Under the pieces are notes generated by a model. The model saw only the letters and a list, made by a program, of their open reading frames with translations. It had not been told where the DNA came from and ran no database searches. A DNA stretch of 64,000 bases from Sinonovacula constricta. Taxonomy: Eukaryota > Mollusca > Bivalvia > Cardiida > Solecurtidae. This document shows, piece after piece, positions 1 to 12,630 of the stretch (the stretch's first letter is position 1; each line of letters starts with the position of its first letter). Both the position numbers and the translations under genes were made by a program. The stretch spans positions 1,048,604 through 1,112,603 of the forward strand of contig CM017567.1 of assembly GCA_007844125.1 (NCBI GenBank). The letters run 5' to 3'.

Positions 1-574
1 TTAAATAAAACATTGGAATTATGTAAAGCTACTAACTTCTGATGATCGATCAATGTTTAAGCTTCCACAGTTTATATCTAATTTCTCACCCTGTTGTATG
101 TTAACAGTTTTTATTCATACATAAACTAAGTCTTCAAATCGGTATTATCCTTTTTAATCTTGTGTTTAATAGGTCGACCGTTCACCAAGTCCTTTTCTGT
201 TGACATTCTGAATGGACAACAGACAACTCAAATTTGTTAAGTTAAGCGAAACCTTTTTAACATAGTTATCGAATAAGTGCTTAAGTAAAGTACACGATCA
301 ATTATAATATACTTAGAACTTATATTTAGATTATTTATTTACAAACGTTTTCTCAATTGTCAATGTGAAAGAAGCGAGTTTTCCACACAGTGTAATAGTG
401 TGATTATATCATTTCCGTGAAACTGTCCTCGCTGAGTTTTGGAAAATTTATAAATAGATTTACTGGTTCGGTAGATAAATGCCTTTGTTTTCAATTTGTA
501 GCAATTTGCCCATGGGTGATAAATGGAGAGTAACGTAATAGAATCAACCGTGGGTATCCGACGATGGGTATACG

Positions 575-625
575 TTGGAATGCTTAGGCCTGTAGGACTT
601 TGCCATATTTTCTTTTATATGTAGC
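575..625 (+). repeat. Isolated terminal-repeat motif of the dispersed direct-repeat element
   Basis: A diverged copy of a roughly 45-bp motif (consensus about GCAATGCNCATAGGACTTTG) also seen at 29048-29095, 36984-37030, 60478-60530 and, reversed, at 21063-21109, 21701-21744 and 63258-63296. Both dup1 copies carry it, so it was in place before dup1 duplicated. No internal element sequence accompanies it here. Confidence 0.55.
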
Positions 626-1028
626 ATCTATAGTGTTTGTGAAAATCTGAATGAGTTTAATACACTATTTAATTTAGTACTACTATTTGCAATAAACATC
701 CTTTTAAATCATCATTTTATAATGACAAAAACATAACAGAACTGCTGTAAAATGCGTTTTATAGAAATTGCAATATCTTACGCAGTTTGTGTGTATTGTG
801 TGTTTGGGTACGCGGGACTTGTTTTTTACACTATTTACGTTTATTAGGTTAAGAGTCAGTGGATGATTAGGCTAAATATTTCATGGCAACCATTAAATAT
901 TTCTGGATGTTGTATTTATATACACATCTTTATTATCACCTCTGCATTTTAGACGTAAACAGAAATAAAAAATTATGTTGGTGTACTTTTAGGTTTTCAA
1001 CTTTAATACATGAATACTTTGAATTTGT

Positions 1029-1296
1029 TTGTTTGTTTGTTTATTGGGTTTATCGTCCCACCAACAGTATTTCAGTTATCTGGAGACGGTGTTCACTTGA
1101 AGCAGATATAGTGCTGCCTTCACTGTGTATAGCATGCCGTAAACACCTGGTATGATACCACACCCAGTCACATTATCCTGACACCGGGCCAACCAGTCGT
1201 GGAACTACCCTTATATTTGCTTGAGCGTTAGCAAGGGAGCTATACCACTAACATTTTTAACGGGATCGAACCCGGGGCCGCCCGTACCTGGAGCCG
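1029..1296 (-). mobile_element. tRNA-derived SINE, AAAC-tail family, copy 1
   Basis: On the minus strand the element begins near 1296, contains a Pol III B-box-like GGTTCGATCCC at about 1262-1272, and ends in an (AAAC)n tail that appears on the plus strand as (GTTT)n at 1029-1044. It is bounded by a 12-bp target-site duplication CTTTGAATTTGT at 1017-1028 and 1297-1308. The paralogous block has an uninterrupted empty site at about 29478-29492. A second copy lies at 32611-32871 and a much older one near 19165-19395. The 90-aa ORF at 883-1155 runs into this SINE and is not a gene. Confidence 0.85.
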
Positions 1297-1396
1297 CTTT
1301 GAATTTGTAAACCGATTATTCTACAATATGTATACGGTCCTGAGTGTATCGTTCAAGCCTATGGAATATATATTAAACTAATGTCACATATGCCTT

Positions 1397-1649
1397 GGAT
1401 GGGGCGCCCGTGGCGTAGTAGTAGAGTCGCCGATTTGTAACTCCTCTGACTGCTTAGTCTCTCACCGCGTGGGTTCGAGTCTCGTTTGGGGCGAAGGACT
1501 TAATGTGAGAAGGTCTTCCAGCTGTCTTGCGGTGCACCAGTGGTTCTCCCTTGACATGTGTCTGAGGTCTTTATACACCAAAAAGCTGGACGTTGCTATA
1601 ATGGTAATAAATGGTCGCTGACATGTATGTCAAAAACAAGGCAAAACAG
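1397..1649 (+). mobile_element. tRNA-derived SINE, second family, copy 1
   Basis: The head is tRNA-like: an A-box-like stretch TGGCGTAGTAGTAGAG at about 1411-1426 and a B box GGGTTCGAGTCT at 1471-1482, followed by a body containing AAAAAGCTGGACGTTGCTATAATG. The element is flanked by an 11-bp target-site duplication with one mismatch (ACATATGCCTT at 1386-1396, ACATATACCTT at 1650-1660). The paralogous block has an empty site at about 29563-29577. A second copy of the family lies at 58046-58262. Confidence 0.85.
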
Positions 1650-2240
1650 ACATATACCTTAGTAGAATTTTTCAAAAAAACTTAAATTAAATTCAATAGA
1701 ATTCCTGTGAAACTCGCCTTCCGAACATTACATTTGTACATTTGTTAAATTGTCTAAATTAGTAAGGTGTGCAATGCCAGTTGGACCTTAGGTTAACGTG
1801 TAACATCTGAGTGAGAAATCTAAGAACCATCAACATCGGTGAAACAGCATATATTATAGGCGCAACAGAGTGCTACACATATGTTACACTACTGTTCACT
1901 ATAATTATCATTAAAGGTAAAAGCGGTAAAATATGTTTAATTTTAAGTATTATTTAATTAATTTTCACTAGTTTCATAAACATTGTGTTATAGTATATTA
2001 TACTTTACATTGTCTTTCATACACTTTGTAAAAAGGCGATCTACCTTACATATCTATGGCGTTATAATTGTTCCGCTAAGCAGTATTGTGAATAATTATT
2101 GTGAGTAAAGTATGTCTTTTATTTTGATTGGTTAAATAAAACAACCCTTTTCGTACAGTACAATCTCCACCCTTATTGCAGATGCGGTTATGGCAATAAA
2201 TACTAGATGCATACGGTCAATAACTCATGCTGATTGAATA

Positions 2241-2519
2241 AAAGGTATAGAAGAGAACCATTATCGAAAACATGTGTTTTATGCAGGTATTTCATCGCAG
2301 TTGTGTAAAATAGTATTCGTTTATAAGCTTAATTGTAATACATTATAAAAAGATACTAGTTACATTGAAAAACGTTGCGACATTATTACCAAATATATAA
2401 ATATAAATAAAATATAGCATTTATTACATTGTCAAATTCCTAAAGATATAGCAAAACACAAATAGCGGTGAATATTTAGTAGATTTATATCATAATGTTG
2501 CATCAACGCGGTTAGTGTA
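2241..2519. other. AT-rich intergenic stretch without features
   Basis: This segment joins dup1 to dup2 in copy A and has no clear counterpart at the direct dup1/dup2 junction near 30120. No ORF, RNA or repeat is recognisable. Confidence 0.5.
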
Positions 2520-3510
2520 CGCTAATGTTATATGAATTAATTAAAAACCATCAATCATAGCAGTTTGTTTATAAATTTGTGTTATAGTGCCGTTTAATAT
2601 GCCTGCCAGACAATAAACCAGTTCAAGTAAATACAATAACAAGTGTAAGTATTTATATGTCTTTATGAAGACTTTATGGTTTATTTTGTGCGGATCCAAC
2701 TTCCAATCAACATCTTTCTTTATATAAAGCACGCTATGTTTATACGTAAGCACCTATACATCATTGTGACGTGAGAAGTTCTTTTTACAATTAAACATTT
2801 TGCTTGAATATCGAATATGAATACATTACGAATATCGGACCTCTGTGTATAATTCTTGAATACTTTTAAGACGCTTCTGTTAGTCGGCGCAATACAAAGA
2901 CATTTAAAGTCTACTGATATCGATTATATACAAGATGGCATCAGTAGTATTAGCAAACTATTTGTTGTTGTTTTCCTTTTAAATTCGGGTGTTCGGGTTC
3001 TTAGCCTTTACATCCTTTGAAAGCGGAATAAGGGTTTACAATATGAATGGATGTTACTTAGAATATAAATGAATTCGATTATAAAATATTTATCAATATA
3101 CAACTTTAAGATTGCATATACAGGAACATATACATACATAATTAATATCCAGCTGCGTCAGCATTATCAGTTGTAACATTTACATCATCAGTAGATAACT
3201 CCAGATTCTTTTAAAAATGTTAATTTTAAATAATCGTATTACATAGTTTAATCTTAACAATATGTGTTTTAACTGAATATAAAAATAGTAAAAATCATCC
3301 ATTCTTCCTGATCTTTTTTATCAAGTGACAATTTCCATAACAATTAAATTAAGCATAATTAATCATTTTTGACATTAAATATGTAAATACACATTCTTTC
3401 CGACATATATGCGACCAGACATATACCAATAAAGTATCTAGGCCTGTTTATTACCCATCTGACTGCAAAGAGGAAGTCAATTTGTCATGTATACTAGTGA
3501 CATATATGAA
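2520..3510 (+). repeat. Segmental duplication block dup2, copy A (diverged)
   Basis: The block aligns with 20280-21960 and 30480-31390. Landmarks are TTTGTGCGG(A/T)TCCAA near 2688 and 20308, the AATTAAACATTT...GAATA(T/G)CGAAT run near 2791 and 20434, TTAAATTCGGGTGTT near 2980 and 20627, and CATCTGACTGCAAAGAG near 3458 against CTGACTGTAAACAGAG near 21900 and 31320. It is the most diverged of the three copies. No coding frame is conserved. Confidence 0.75.
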
Positions 3511-3770
3511 GTATTTATTATAGACATGTAAACATTAAATTTGCACTAGCTATGGCATTTAGATTCATAGCGTCCCTTGTGTTGAGGTCCCTGTTGCATT
3601 ATCACAGGAGACAAAGTCACTTCAGCATTAATTATAATATAAACAGGTAAAAAAGAAAAGGTCCTATCAAACTTTCCACAGGTATTTAAATCTAAACTAC
3701 CTTTGACAAAGGCAATCAAGGTAAATGTAAATGTGATAAAAACACAGAGACGAGAAATAACACACGAAAA
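3511..3770. other. Intergenic stretch after dup2 copy A
   Basis: AT-rich DNA between the end of recognisable dup2 homology and the dispersed-element fragment at 3771. The 88-aa minus-strand ORF here runs through that fragment and is not supported as a gene. Confidence 0.4.
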
Positions 3771-3870
3771 AAAAACCCTAACAGTTACCGCTTTGGAGCG
3801 GTCAGTCGGCAAAAGGAACGACTGGGGTGCTTAAATCTGGTGTGAGGAGCGCTACAACCTCGCACCTTCT
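3771..3870 (+). mobile_element. Fragment of the dispersed direct-repeat element
   Basis: The core ACAGTTACCGC...GGTCAGTCGGC...CGACTGG(G/T)GTGCTTAAA matches the interior of the element at 21196-21295 and, reversed, 60300-60395. The flanking terminal-repeat motif is not recognisable, so this is a decayed or internal fragment. Confidence 0.6.
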
Positions 3871-4138
3871 GAAAGTCTGTCTATGAAACAAACAGTGTAA
3901 ATAATAATTTCCCGTCGAAGTGAGAAAACTAACCGTAACACCTGCATCGGGTGTTAAAACAGATACAATGAGATTGTCGTATTTTAGAATAATGGTACAA
4001 AAAATCCCGATATTAAAGTAAAACGTTAAGATAATAATGTGTTACATACTACTTGAATACGCATGTCTTGACTATACAGAAGACATTTATACATATCACT
4101 ATTCTGACAGAATGTGCATCCTTCTTTCCCGCATATAC

Positions 4139-4366
4139 AACTATTCTCCTGTTTATTAAGTAAACAGACCCGATTTTATCAAGTAGTAGTATCAAGAAGA
4201 ATAAAGCATTCGTAATCGGATAAATACAAGGTAACTTTTTAATGATTATATATATATAATCATTATAAAGTTACCGTGTATTTATCTGATTACGAATGCT
4301 TTATTCTTCTTGATACTACTACTTGATAAAATCGGGTCTGTTTACTTAATAAACAGGAGAATAGTT
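4139..4366. repeat. Near-perfect 228-bp palindrome
   Basis: Two arms of 114 bp meet at 4252/4253 with no spacer; the centre is AATGATTATATATATATAATC. Comparing the left arm with the reverse complement of the right arm gives only three mismatches. No target-site duplication or transposase-type terminus is visible, so either a foldback element or a local template-switch inverted duplication is possible. The high arm identity suggests a recent event. Confidence 0.95.
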
Positions 4367-5109
4367 CTTTAAATAAGTTAATAAAAACTGAAGCAGTTAT
4401 TTATATCTTATTACAGAGATTAAGAGATGTTTGAAGAGTATGCATAGTATGCGTAGTATGTGATATTGTGTACCCGGTCAGATCGGATGATAAGTAACAT
4501 CTGCTTTCAAACTAAGCATGTGCAGTTTAACTTAGCAACACATATTTGTCTTCACATGGCTGAAATATTATGTCTCCTTACATGTATATTGTAAAGTTAT
4601 ATACAATGTTTTGCCGATTACGCTAAAAGATCTGACTGGCGCATCTATATACAGAGATAGATAGAATAGTCTTACACCTATATTTAAAAATGTAGAAACA
4701 CACCATCCGCAACAGATAATAAAGTTAATATCACATTACAGAATTATCATTCAAGGTTAACAAGTGTTGCGTAATCAGAAACAATTGTCCGAATAATAAA
4801 CTTTTGATATGGTTGGCGGGTGGCAACACATTTTTCCATCATCCAGCTTGTTTCTTATCGTACCCACTTCATAATTTGAAGAGATAATTCTTTTATCAAG
4901 ACGATATACTACTGATACTAATTACCTCCCCTATAACAAAATTAAACAAAGCGCAAAATAAAATTGGTTATTTTTTAATTTAAATAACCAGTATATTATA
5001 TATGAAGCACGTGAAGCGAAACTATGAACACATTACTTCATCAATACGTCTTGTGCAAAAACCTCAAAGGCATAAAAGTTAGCATATAGCAGAATGGGTT
5101 TTTGATTAC
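4367..5109. other. Intergenic DNA between the palindrome and the LINE
   Basis: AT-rich sequence with no recognisable gene, RNA or repeat beyond simple A/T runs. Confidence 0.5.
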
Positions 5110-6062
5110 ATTTAGCAAGAAAATATCCTGAACGATATTATTACATGGATGACAACCCATAAACTTAAAATGAATCAATCAAAAACTGAAATAATATTCT
5201 ATGGAACTAAACAGCAATTGAATAAACTAAATATAGAGAAAGTGAATGTTGGAGGTATTAATGTTAAATGTGTTGACCAAGTCAGGGACCTTGGAGTGAT
5301 CATGACTAATACTCTGAGCTTTGACCAACATATCCAGAAGAAATGTCAAATAGCCAATATTCAGTTACGCAATTTAAGAACACTACGGAGACATCTTACT
5401 CAAGAATCTACTGAAACCTTGGTACATGGATTAGTTCACTCTCACATTGACTTCTGTAACAGTCTCTACACTGATATTCCAGCATACCAAGTCAACAAAC
5501 TACAGCGTGTGCAAAACCATGCTGCAAGGGTTGTGCTAAATGTTTCGTACCACCATCCAAGTGCTGAACTATTGAAACGACTTCATTGGCTCCCAGTTAA
5601 AGCAAGAGTTATGTTTAAAGTCCTTGTTTTGGTCTTTCGAGTAATCGCCGGAACAGCTCCAATATATATCAAGGATATGTTTGTTCATAAGAATACAAGT
5701 CGATATAGATTGCGTTCACAGAGTGATGTCAACTCTCATATTCCCAGACGGCGTACAAAACTTGCAGACCGGTCATTAGCTGTAGTTGGCGCAAAACTGT
5801 GGAATAATCTTCCAAGCTCTCTTAAAAACATTCAATGTGAAGTAACATTTAGGGCTCGACTCAAAACACACTTGTTCCAACAGTTTCACAATTAATCTTG
5901 CGGCATTTCCAGTCTCACTGATTTAGAAAACTGTGTTTATCATAGTGTACATAGTGTTGTTCTTAACATGATTCAAAATCTTAGGACTTGTGTGAAGCGC
6001 AATAGAATATGTCTACATAATTTTTGCGCTATATAAATGCCATGTAATTGTAATTGTAATTG
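5110..6062 (+). mobile_element. 5'-truncated CR1/jockey-type non-LTR retrotransposon (3' end)
   Basis: An uninterrupted frame (first Met at 5149, stop at 5893-5895; homology begins upstream near 5116 after a TAG at 5113) encodes the C-terminal end of a LINE reverse transcriptase ORF2. The start I-I-T-W-M-T-T-H-K-L-K-M-N-Q-S-K-T-E is the conserved segment just before the RT thumb. V-R-D-L-G-V, S-H-I-D-F-C-N-S-L, L-Q-R-V-Q-N-H-A-A-R-V, L-H-W-L-P-V and L-W-N-N-L-P follow in the order usual for CR1/jockey elements. The catalytic palm motif and the endonuclease are missing, so the copy cannot move by itself. A short 3' UTR ends in GCGCTATATAAATGCC and a (TGTAAT)n tail at about 6042-6061, typical of microsatellite-ended LINEs. 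Absence of stops in 248 codons suggests a fairly young insertion. Nothing indicates host use. Confidence 0.9.
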
Positions 6063-7759
6063 AAATGGATAAGCACGTTGTTTTACGACTATAGCTTGGT
6101 TTAGTTTTATACGTTTTTACACTTGTTACTATACATGATGTATTTAAAGGATAAGCATGTTCATTAAACATGCAAAACGATTGCCATGGTGACGTCTAAA
6201 AACGCACCGTTTATCATTGTCTTATTTGTAAGATCTAAAAGATTTTGTATAAAGTGTAGACTATCGGCTCAATATTGATAACTTAGTTATTCACTGTGAC
6301 ATTTAATAAGAATCATGTATTGACCAATTAAACAATATGTTAAAACATAAAAATCTAACCTTTTTGTCACAAAGACCACACTCGCTAGACGTAGGTTATA
6401 TCTATTCAAATTCTGAGCCTTCTGATGGCATCTGATGACAACGTGTATCAAATCTGATGGCAACATAGTGTGTGACCTATAATTGGGTAGATATTGACTA
6501 ATATCACATTGTCATCTTAATCAAGCTGGTGTATACATGTCACAGTCCGAGGATATTGTTTATATATGTTCAATTTACGTAAAGAATTGTGATATGTATA
6601 CCGGGGTTTGGTGAGTTATTATGTAATTTATTACATTAACCACTTTATTAGTTGACATAAGATAATGCATACATGGACTTATCACTAAACAACAATCTAG
6701 AGATCCAACATAGCCGCATCTGAAAATGTGTAATCAACACGCCTGTTTTTAAATTACAAAGTATTATTTAATCAATACCCTAATTGTGAATATGTATGAG
6801 TAAGAAGTAAAACTGTGCTATAAAGTAGTATATGACAGACAACGTATATTCCCCAAGACTTTGGTTGAATTAATTCCAGCGGCCAATTAATGCCTGGTTA
6901 AAGAAGTGTGAGTACAGAGACAAATATGTATGTAGAAGAAGGCTAAATCACTTGTATCGAGGTATGTTTCAAATGTTAAAGTTAGTACTGTAAACGGTGT
7001 TAACTAGATGTTCAAGTAATTATTATGAGTTATGTAGATATACATGAACTGTAAATTTATGAATGAACAATCCTGCGTAGAATATTACTCAGTGACTAGA
7101 GGAAAGTTTTAAACCGGGAAGGGAATGGTATTACAACTTGTAGAATATATTCCATTGTCTATGAATCATATACTAGCCTGAGATATTTGTTCGGCCTCGC
7201 TGACTTGTGCCAGGTTATGTACGAAACGGTTTATGTTTATTATCTCGACATCACAACCTAAAGTGACCGCACGCTTTCGGAAAAGACTTAAGCTCTGGAT
7301 TTAGATCACAATGTAGTAGTCCTAACAAAACATATAAGTGGGAGGTAATTTTGACTTTTGTGAATTGTTGCGTCCGGTAGCACTTACAAGCATTTATTTT
7401 CGACCTAATTTTAGTAAAAATGCGATCATATAAAACTGCATGTTTAATTAAAACGTTTCTGTAATCGGATAATAATGATTGGGTTTTGTAACTTTTGTCC
7501 CAATGTATTATCTTTATTTTAAGAAGGTGTGGTTTTGCAGCGAAATACTTGCATTGCCTGCAATCCAATGCGTTGTACACTTGATTTACCACGAACGTAA
7601 TTATGACCATGTTTTGCACACTTTCAGTCACATACAAGGCTGCATTTACACTGCCCAATTTTGATTGTTTGCAGAAACACACGTCATAATATACAGGAAA
7701 TAAACGGATGTACGAGAAACGGGATTTGTATAATCGTAGGCACTAGCTGTCTAACTTTT
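6063..7759. other. Intergenic DNA, no supported gene
   Basis: AT-rich sequence. A 143-aa minus-strand ORF (7251-7682) is the longest unexplained frame, but it shows no recognisable domain, compositional periodicity or paralogue, and an opposite-strand ORF overlaps it. A near-consensus RFX X-box palindrome lies at 6181-6194. A 14-bp string CCGCACGCTTTCGG near 7267 recurs in reverse near 47957. Confidence 0.4.
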
Positions 7760-8480
7760 TACGTTGTTTCCCTTGGTGGTGTGATCAATCTATTTACAAA
7801 ACTTTCACTAAAGTTTACTTGCTGGACATGGTAAGTAATGGTAACTTTAAGAATAACTCTTTATAATTTCTCTTTCTTATTAGATTCTGCTTCTTCACAT
7901 ATACTAGACATTACATCGCAGACCATTTGGGGTCTTGTAAGTTGTAAAGCCGGTTTTAAATGGGCAAATAAATGTTATTCCGGGCAGGCAGTTAATTGTT
8001 TTATCAGTAGGCTCCCGAATGTGTCAAGTAGCCTGTATTCAGGACAGACCTTAAAATGTCCACCGTTTGGCATATACTCAGTTATGTGGGTTTGCATAGA
8101 TAATAGGGTTGGGCAGTTTCATTATGACTTAACGTAGCGTTTTACTTAGAAAAAAGAGTCTGAAATTTGAATAATATGTCTTGTAATATTTCAACAAAGC
8201 ATCAACACAGCTAGTGTACAATAGGGACAGTTTTCAATAATGCGAGTCTGCAGACAGATCTAGGAAAAATAAACGTATTCTTGGAAACACCAAGTTTAGG
8301 TTAATGGGGAATGCAAGATTATCGGAATATACACATGAATTATCTGTGTCAGTGTAAACAGAGTTTGTTTTTTTTAAATATTCAATAGAGATTGCGAAAG
8401 GTATATACTATATGACTATGTGATGCATTGTCTTTGGATCTATGCCAAACTAAATCAGTAGGGAGAATGTAAATAGCGTG
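7760..8480 (+). repeat. Segmental duplication block dup3, copy 1
   Basis: Aligns with 24890-25560: TGCTGGACATG at about 7820 and 24933, TTTCTCTTTCT(T/G)ATTAGATTCTG near 7866 and 24980, GGCTCCCGAATRTGTCAA near 8009 and 25130, and TATATGAC(T/C)ATGTGATGC near 8410 and 25484. The 99-aa ORF at 7838-8137 is broken in the other copy, so coding is not conserved. A GTAAGT donor-like site at 7831 and the TTAG acceptor-like site near 7883 are notable, but the donor is ATAAGT in copy 2. Confidence 0.75.
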
Positions 8481-10600
8481 CAACTAGGCGCTTATGAACT
8501 AAAACAAAAAGACTATAAAGTAGTAAACAAAAGTGGCTGGAAGACGGAACACTTGTTGTAAAGAGCAAGAGACTGTACAAGATATCCAGTCGACTATATT
8601 TTGGGGAAAAATAGAAAACGAAAGGGTTTCATAAAACACAGAATTTATATGCTGCAACTACCCACCCACGTCACGGGGATGACAGTGAAAAGTGTCAAGT
8701 TCAGATCCGAAATCTTGTTTAGGACAGTTTTAAGATGCAACAACAAGTACTGCTCTGCTTTAAGAACTTTATGATGTTTAACCCTTTTTAACTGAAATTT
8801 TAAAAGAACAATGTTTCAAACATTTAATTAAAAAGACATGTATAAGCATGAGAAAAAGAAAGACATTGGTGACAGATGGACAACTCTGTCTAACGACATA
8901 GACAAAATAAAAGCCGAAGCATTTAAACGGAACTTAGCTGAATTTGCTTTGAACCGTAAGAAGATAATATATCGGTATCCGTATTGAGGGCTCACAGAAT
9001 TTAAGTTATAAAACGGTAATAGAGAATTCGAAATGCAATACATTTCCATGGATGGAATATAAAGTAAGACTTATTTCTCACACGAAAACAAACAAATATA
9101 TTCATTGCCATTTTCTAGTGAAAAAGATTAATATAGAACAACGAAACAGCTTGCATTAAAGAACATTTTAACAAACATGTGGGTATCTTATGTATAAACA
9201 TTTATACTGTAAATTTGAATAATGGTATATTATTTATGTGTTGAAAAAGTGTTTTCTCCATATATGACTTAAACGCCACCCATGACTGCATTAATTCCGC
9301 TAAATCAAACACAAAACACAACACCAAGTACCAAGCTGGTATTTCAACAGGAATTAGAAGTTATTACTCAAAGAAGAACTAAAGAATCTTCATTAGATGT
9401 CACATTAAATATGTGAAGATCGCTTAGTAGTACAAAAGTACCAACGTCTTGGTCACGGCTGAACCTTGTGATTTTATCATTGCATGTCAGAAATGGCACT
9501 GCTGTAAAATGTTAAAGGATTTTAAACTTTCTGATGAGTGCAGAACACTAACTCGCACTCGATCATATGTTTCAATATATATGTTGGACACTATCTACTG
9601 GAGTACTTAAAATTAGTTGTTGTCGTAGGAAATGTGTTAAAGACCTCACACTATAGTATCCACGGCAGGAAAATGGTAACTAATACTTTAGCTCTGCAGA
9701 GCGCAGTGTTTCAAATGTTAATTTATTTAATCCAGGCGTATTTCCTTGAATTGCTTGTTATTTAGGTGTGGTACAGTTAGACTTTTTCCTTGGTGATTGA
9801 TGCGTTTTCATCTTGCAATAAACTGCTGAGCAATAAACCCTTGTTTAGGATCAGATTCTTGTTTTCTTGATTCCCAATAAGAACAAATGCAACTAAGTCT
9901 CGTTGTAACGGTCACAAATTTACCACCATTTACCAACGGTTAATCCGATCGACAGATTCATTGAGGCAAAAGTTTGAGTTCAAGCGAAAACGAGTCCTTT
10001 GTGCACTGCAAATTCTTCCCTAGGATGTTCATTCTGCAAACTACAGTGGCTCCTTGATGACTCAAAATCTCAAACATGTACCGTATATACAGTTTATGGT
10101 ATCTAGCCTCGGGATTGACCTTTTCCGTGCTGCGTGTCGCAATGGGTTGGTTGGTAATAAGTGTTTTAGGGCAAACTATGTGTACTCAAAAAGTAAGGTT
10201 AAATCGAAGGCAAACTAACTGTCTATCTTTACTGTTAAAAAGTTCATCTATCGAACAAAGCTCTGCTATGTTGGTGATATGCTAGGTATGTGAATTAATG
10301 GCAAAAATGACACCTAGTCAAAACAAGATATATATATTTATAATGACATGTCAGTTTAACAACTTGTGGTAAATTTAGATAAGCCTCACCCTCATAAGCT
10401 TTATACTTTTTGTTGCTTGTGTTTTTTATGAATATAAGATTGTCTAAACCCGGTAAGTATTTTGTCTTAAACAGCTATGAAAACTGTAAAGCGTCTTATC
10501 GGACAGATGATCTCAAAGGACTTTTGAAAACCTGTGCACAATTAAAATCTACAATGAGCTTGCGCACAACTGTTGCTATTGAAGGGTTGATTGGTGTCTT
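8481..10600. other. Intergenic DNA without supported features
   Basis: AT-rich sequence with short chance ORFs (73, 75 and 69 aa) that resemble nothing and have no paralogue. No RNA gene or dispersed repeat was recognised. Confidence 0.5.
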
Positions 10601-10606
10601 CGCTCT

Positions 10607-12630
<2,024 letters not shown>

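Larger units (their letters stand above)
13..2240 (+). repeat. Segmental duplication block dup1, copy A
   Basis: This non-coding block can be aligned by eye along its whole length with 28565-30120, with many substitutions and small indels. Shared landmarks include the opening around GATCAATGTTTAAG, the run TTGGACCTTAGGTTAACGTG near 1780 (29680 in the other copy), and CGTTATAATTGTTCCGCTAAGCA near 2060 (29945). Copy A is longer because two SINEs (1029-1296 and 1397-1649) are absent from the other copy. Homology may continue left of the window edge. I see no open frame conserved between the copies, so this is duplicated intergenic DNA. The short 60-90 aa ORFs inside it are not supported. Confidence 0.85.

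Noticed and set aside
883..1155. 90-aa ORF and its counterpart at 32678-32869
   Set aside because: Both share a peptide only because they read through copies of the same SINE.
7251..7682. 143-aa minus-strand ORF
   Set aside because: No recognisable domain, no paralogue in the window, overlapped by an opposite ORF, and a length plausible by chance in 64 kb.
7838..8137. 99-aa ORF inside dup3
   Set aside because: The paralogous block at 24890-25560 does not keep the frame, so coding is not conserved.
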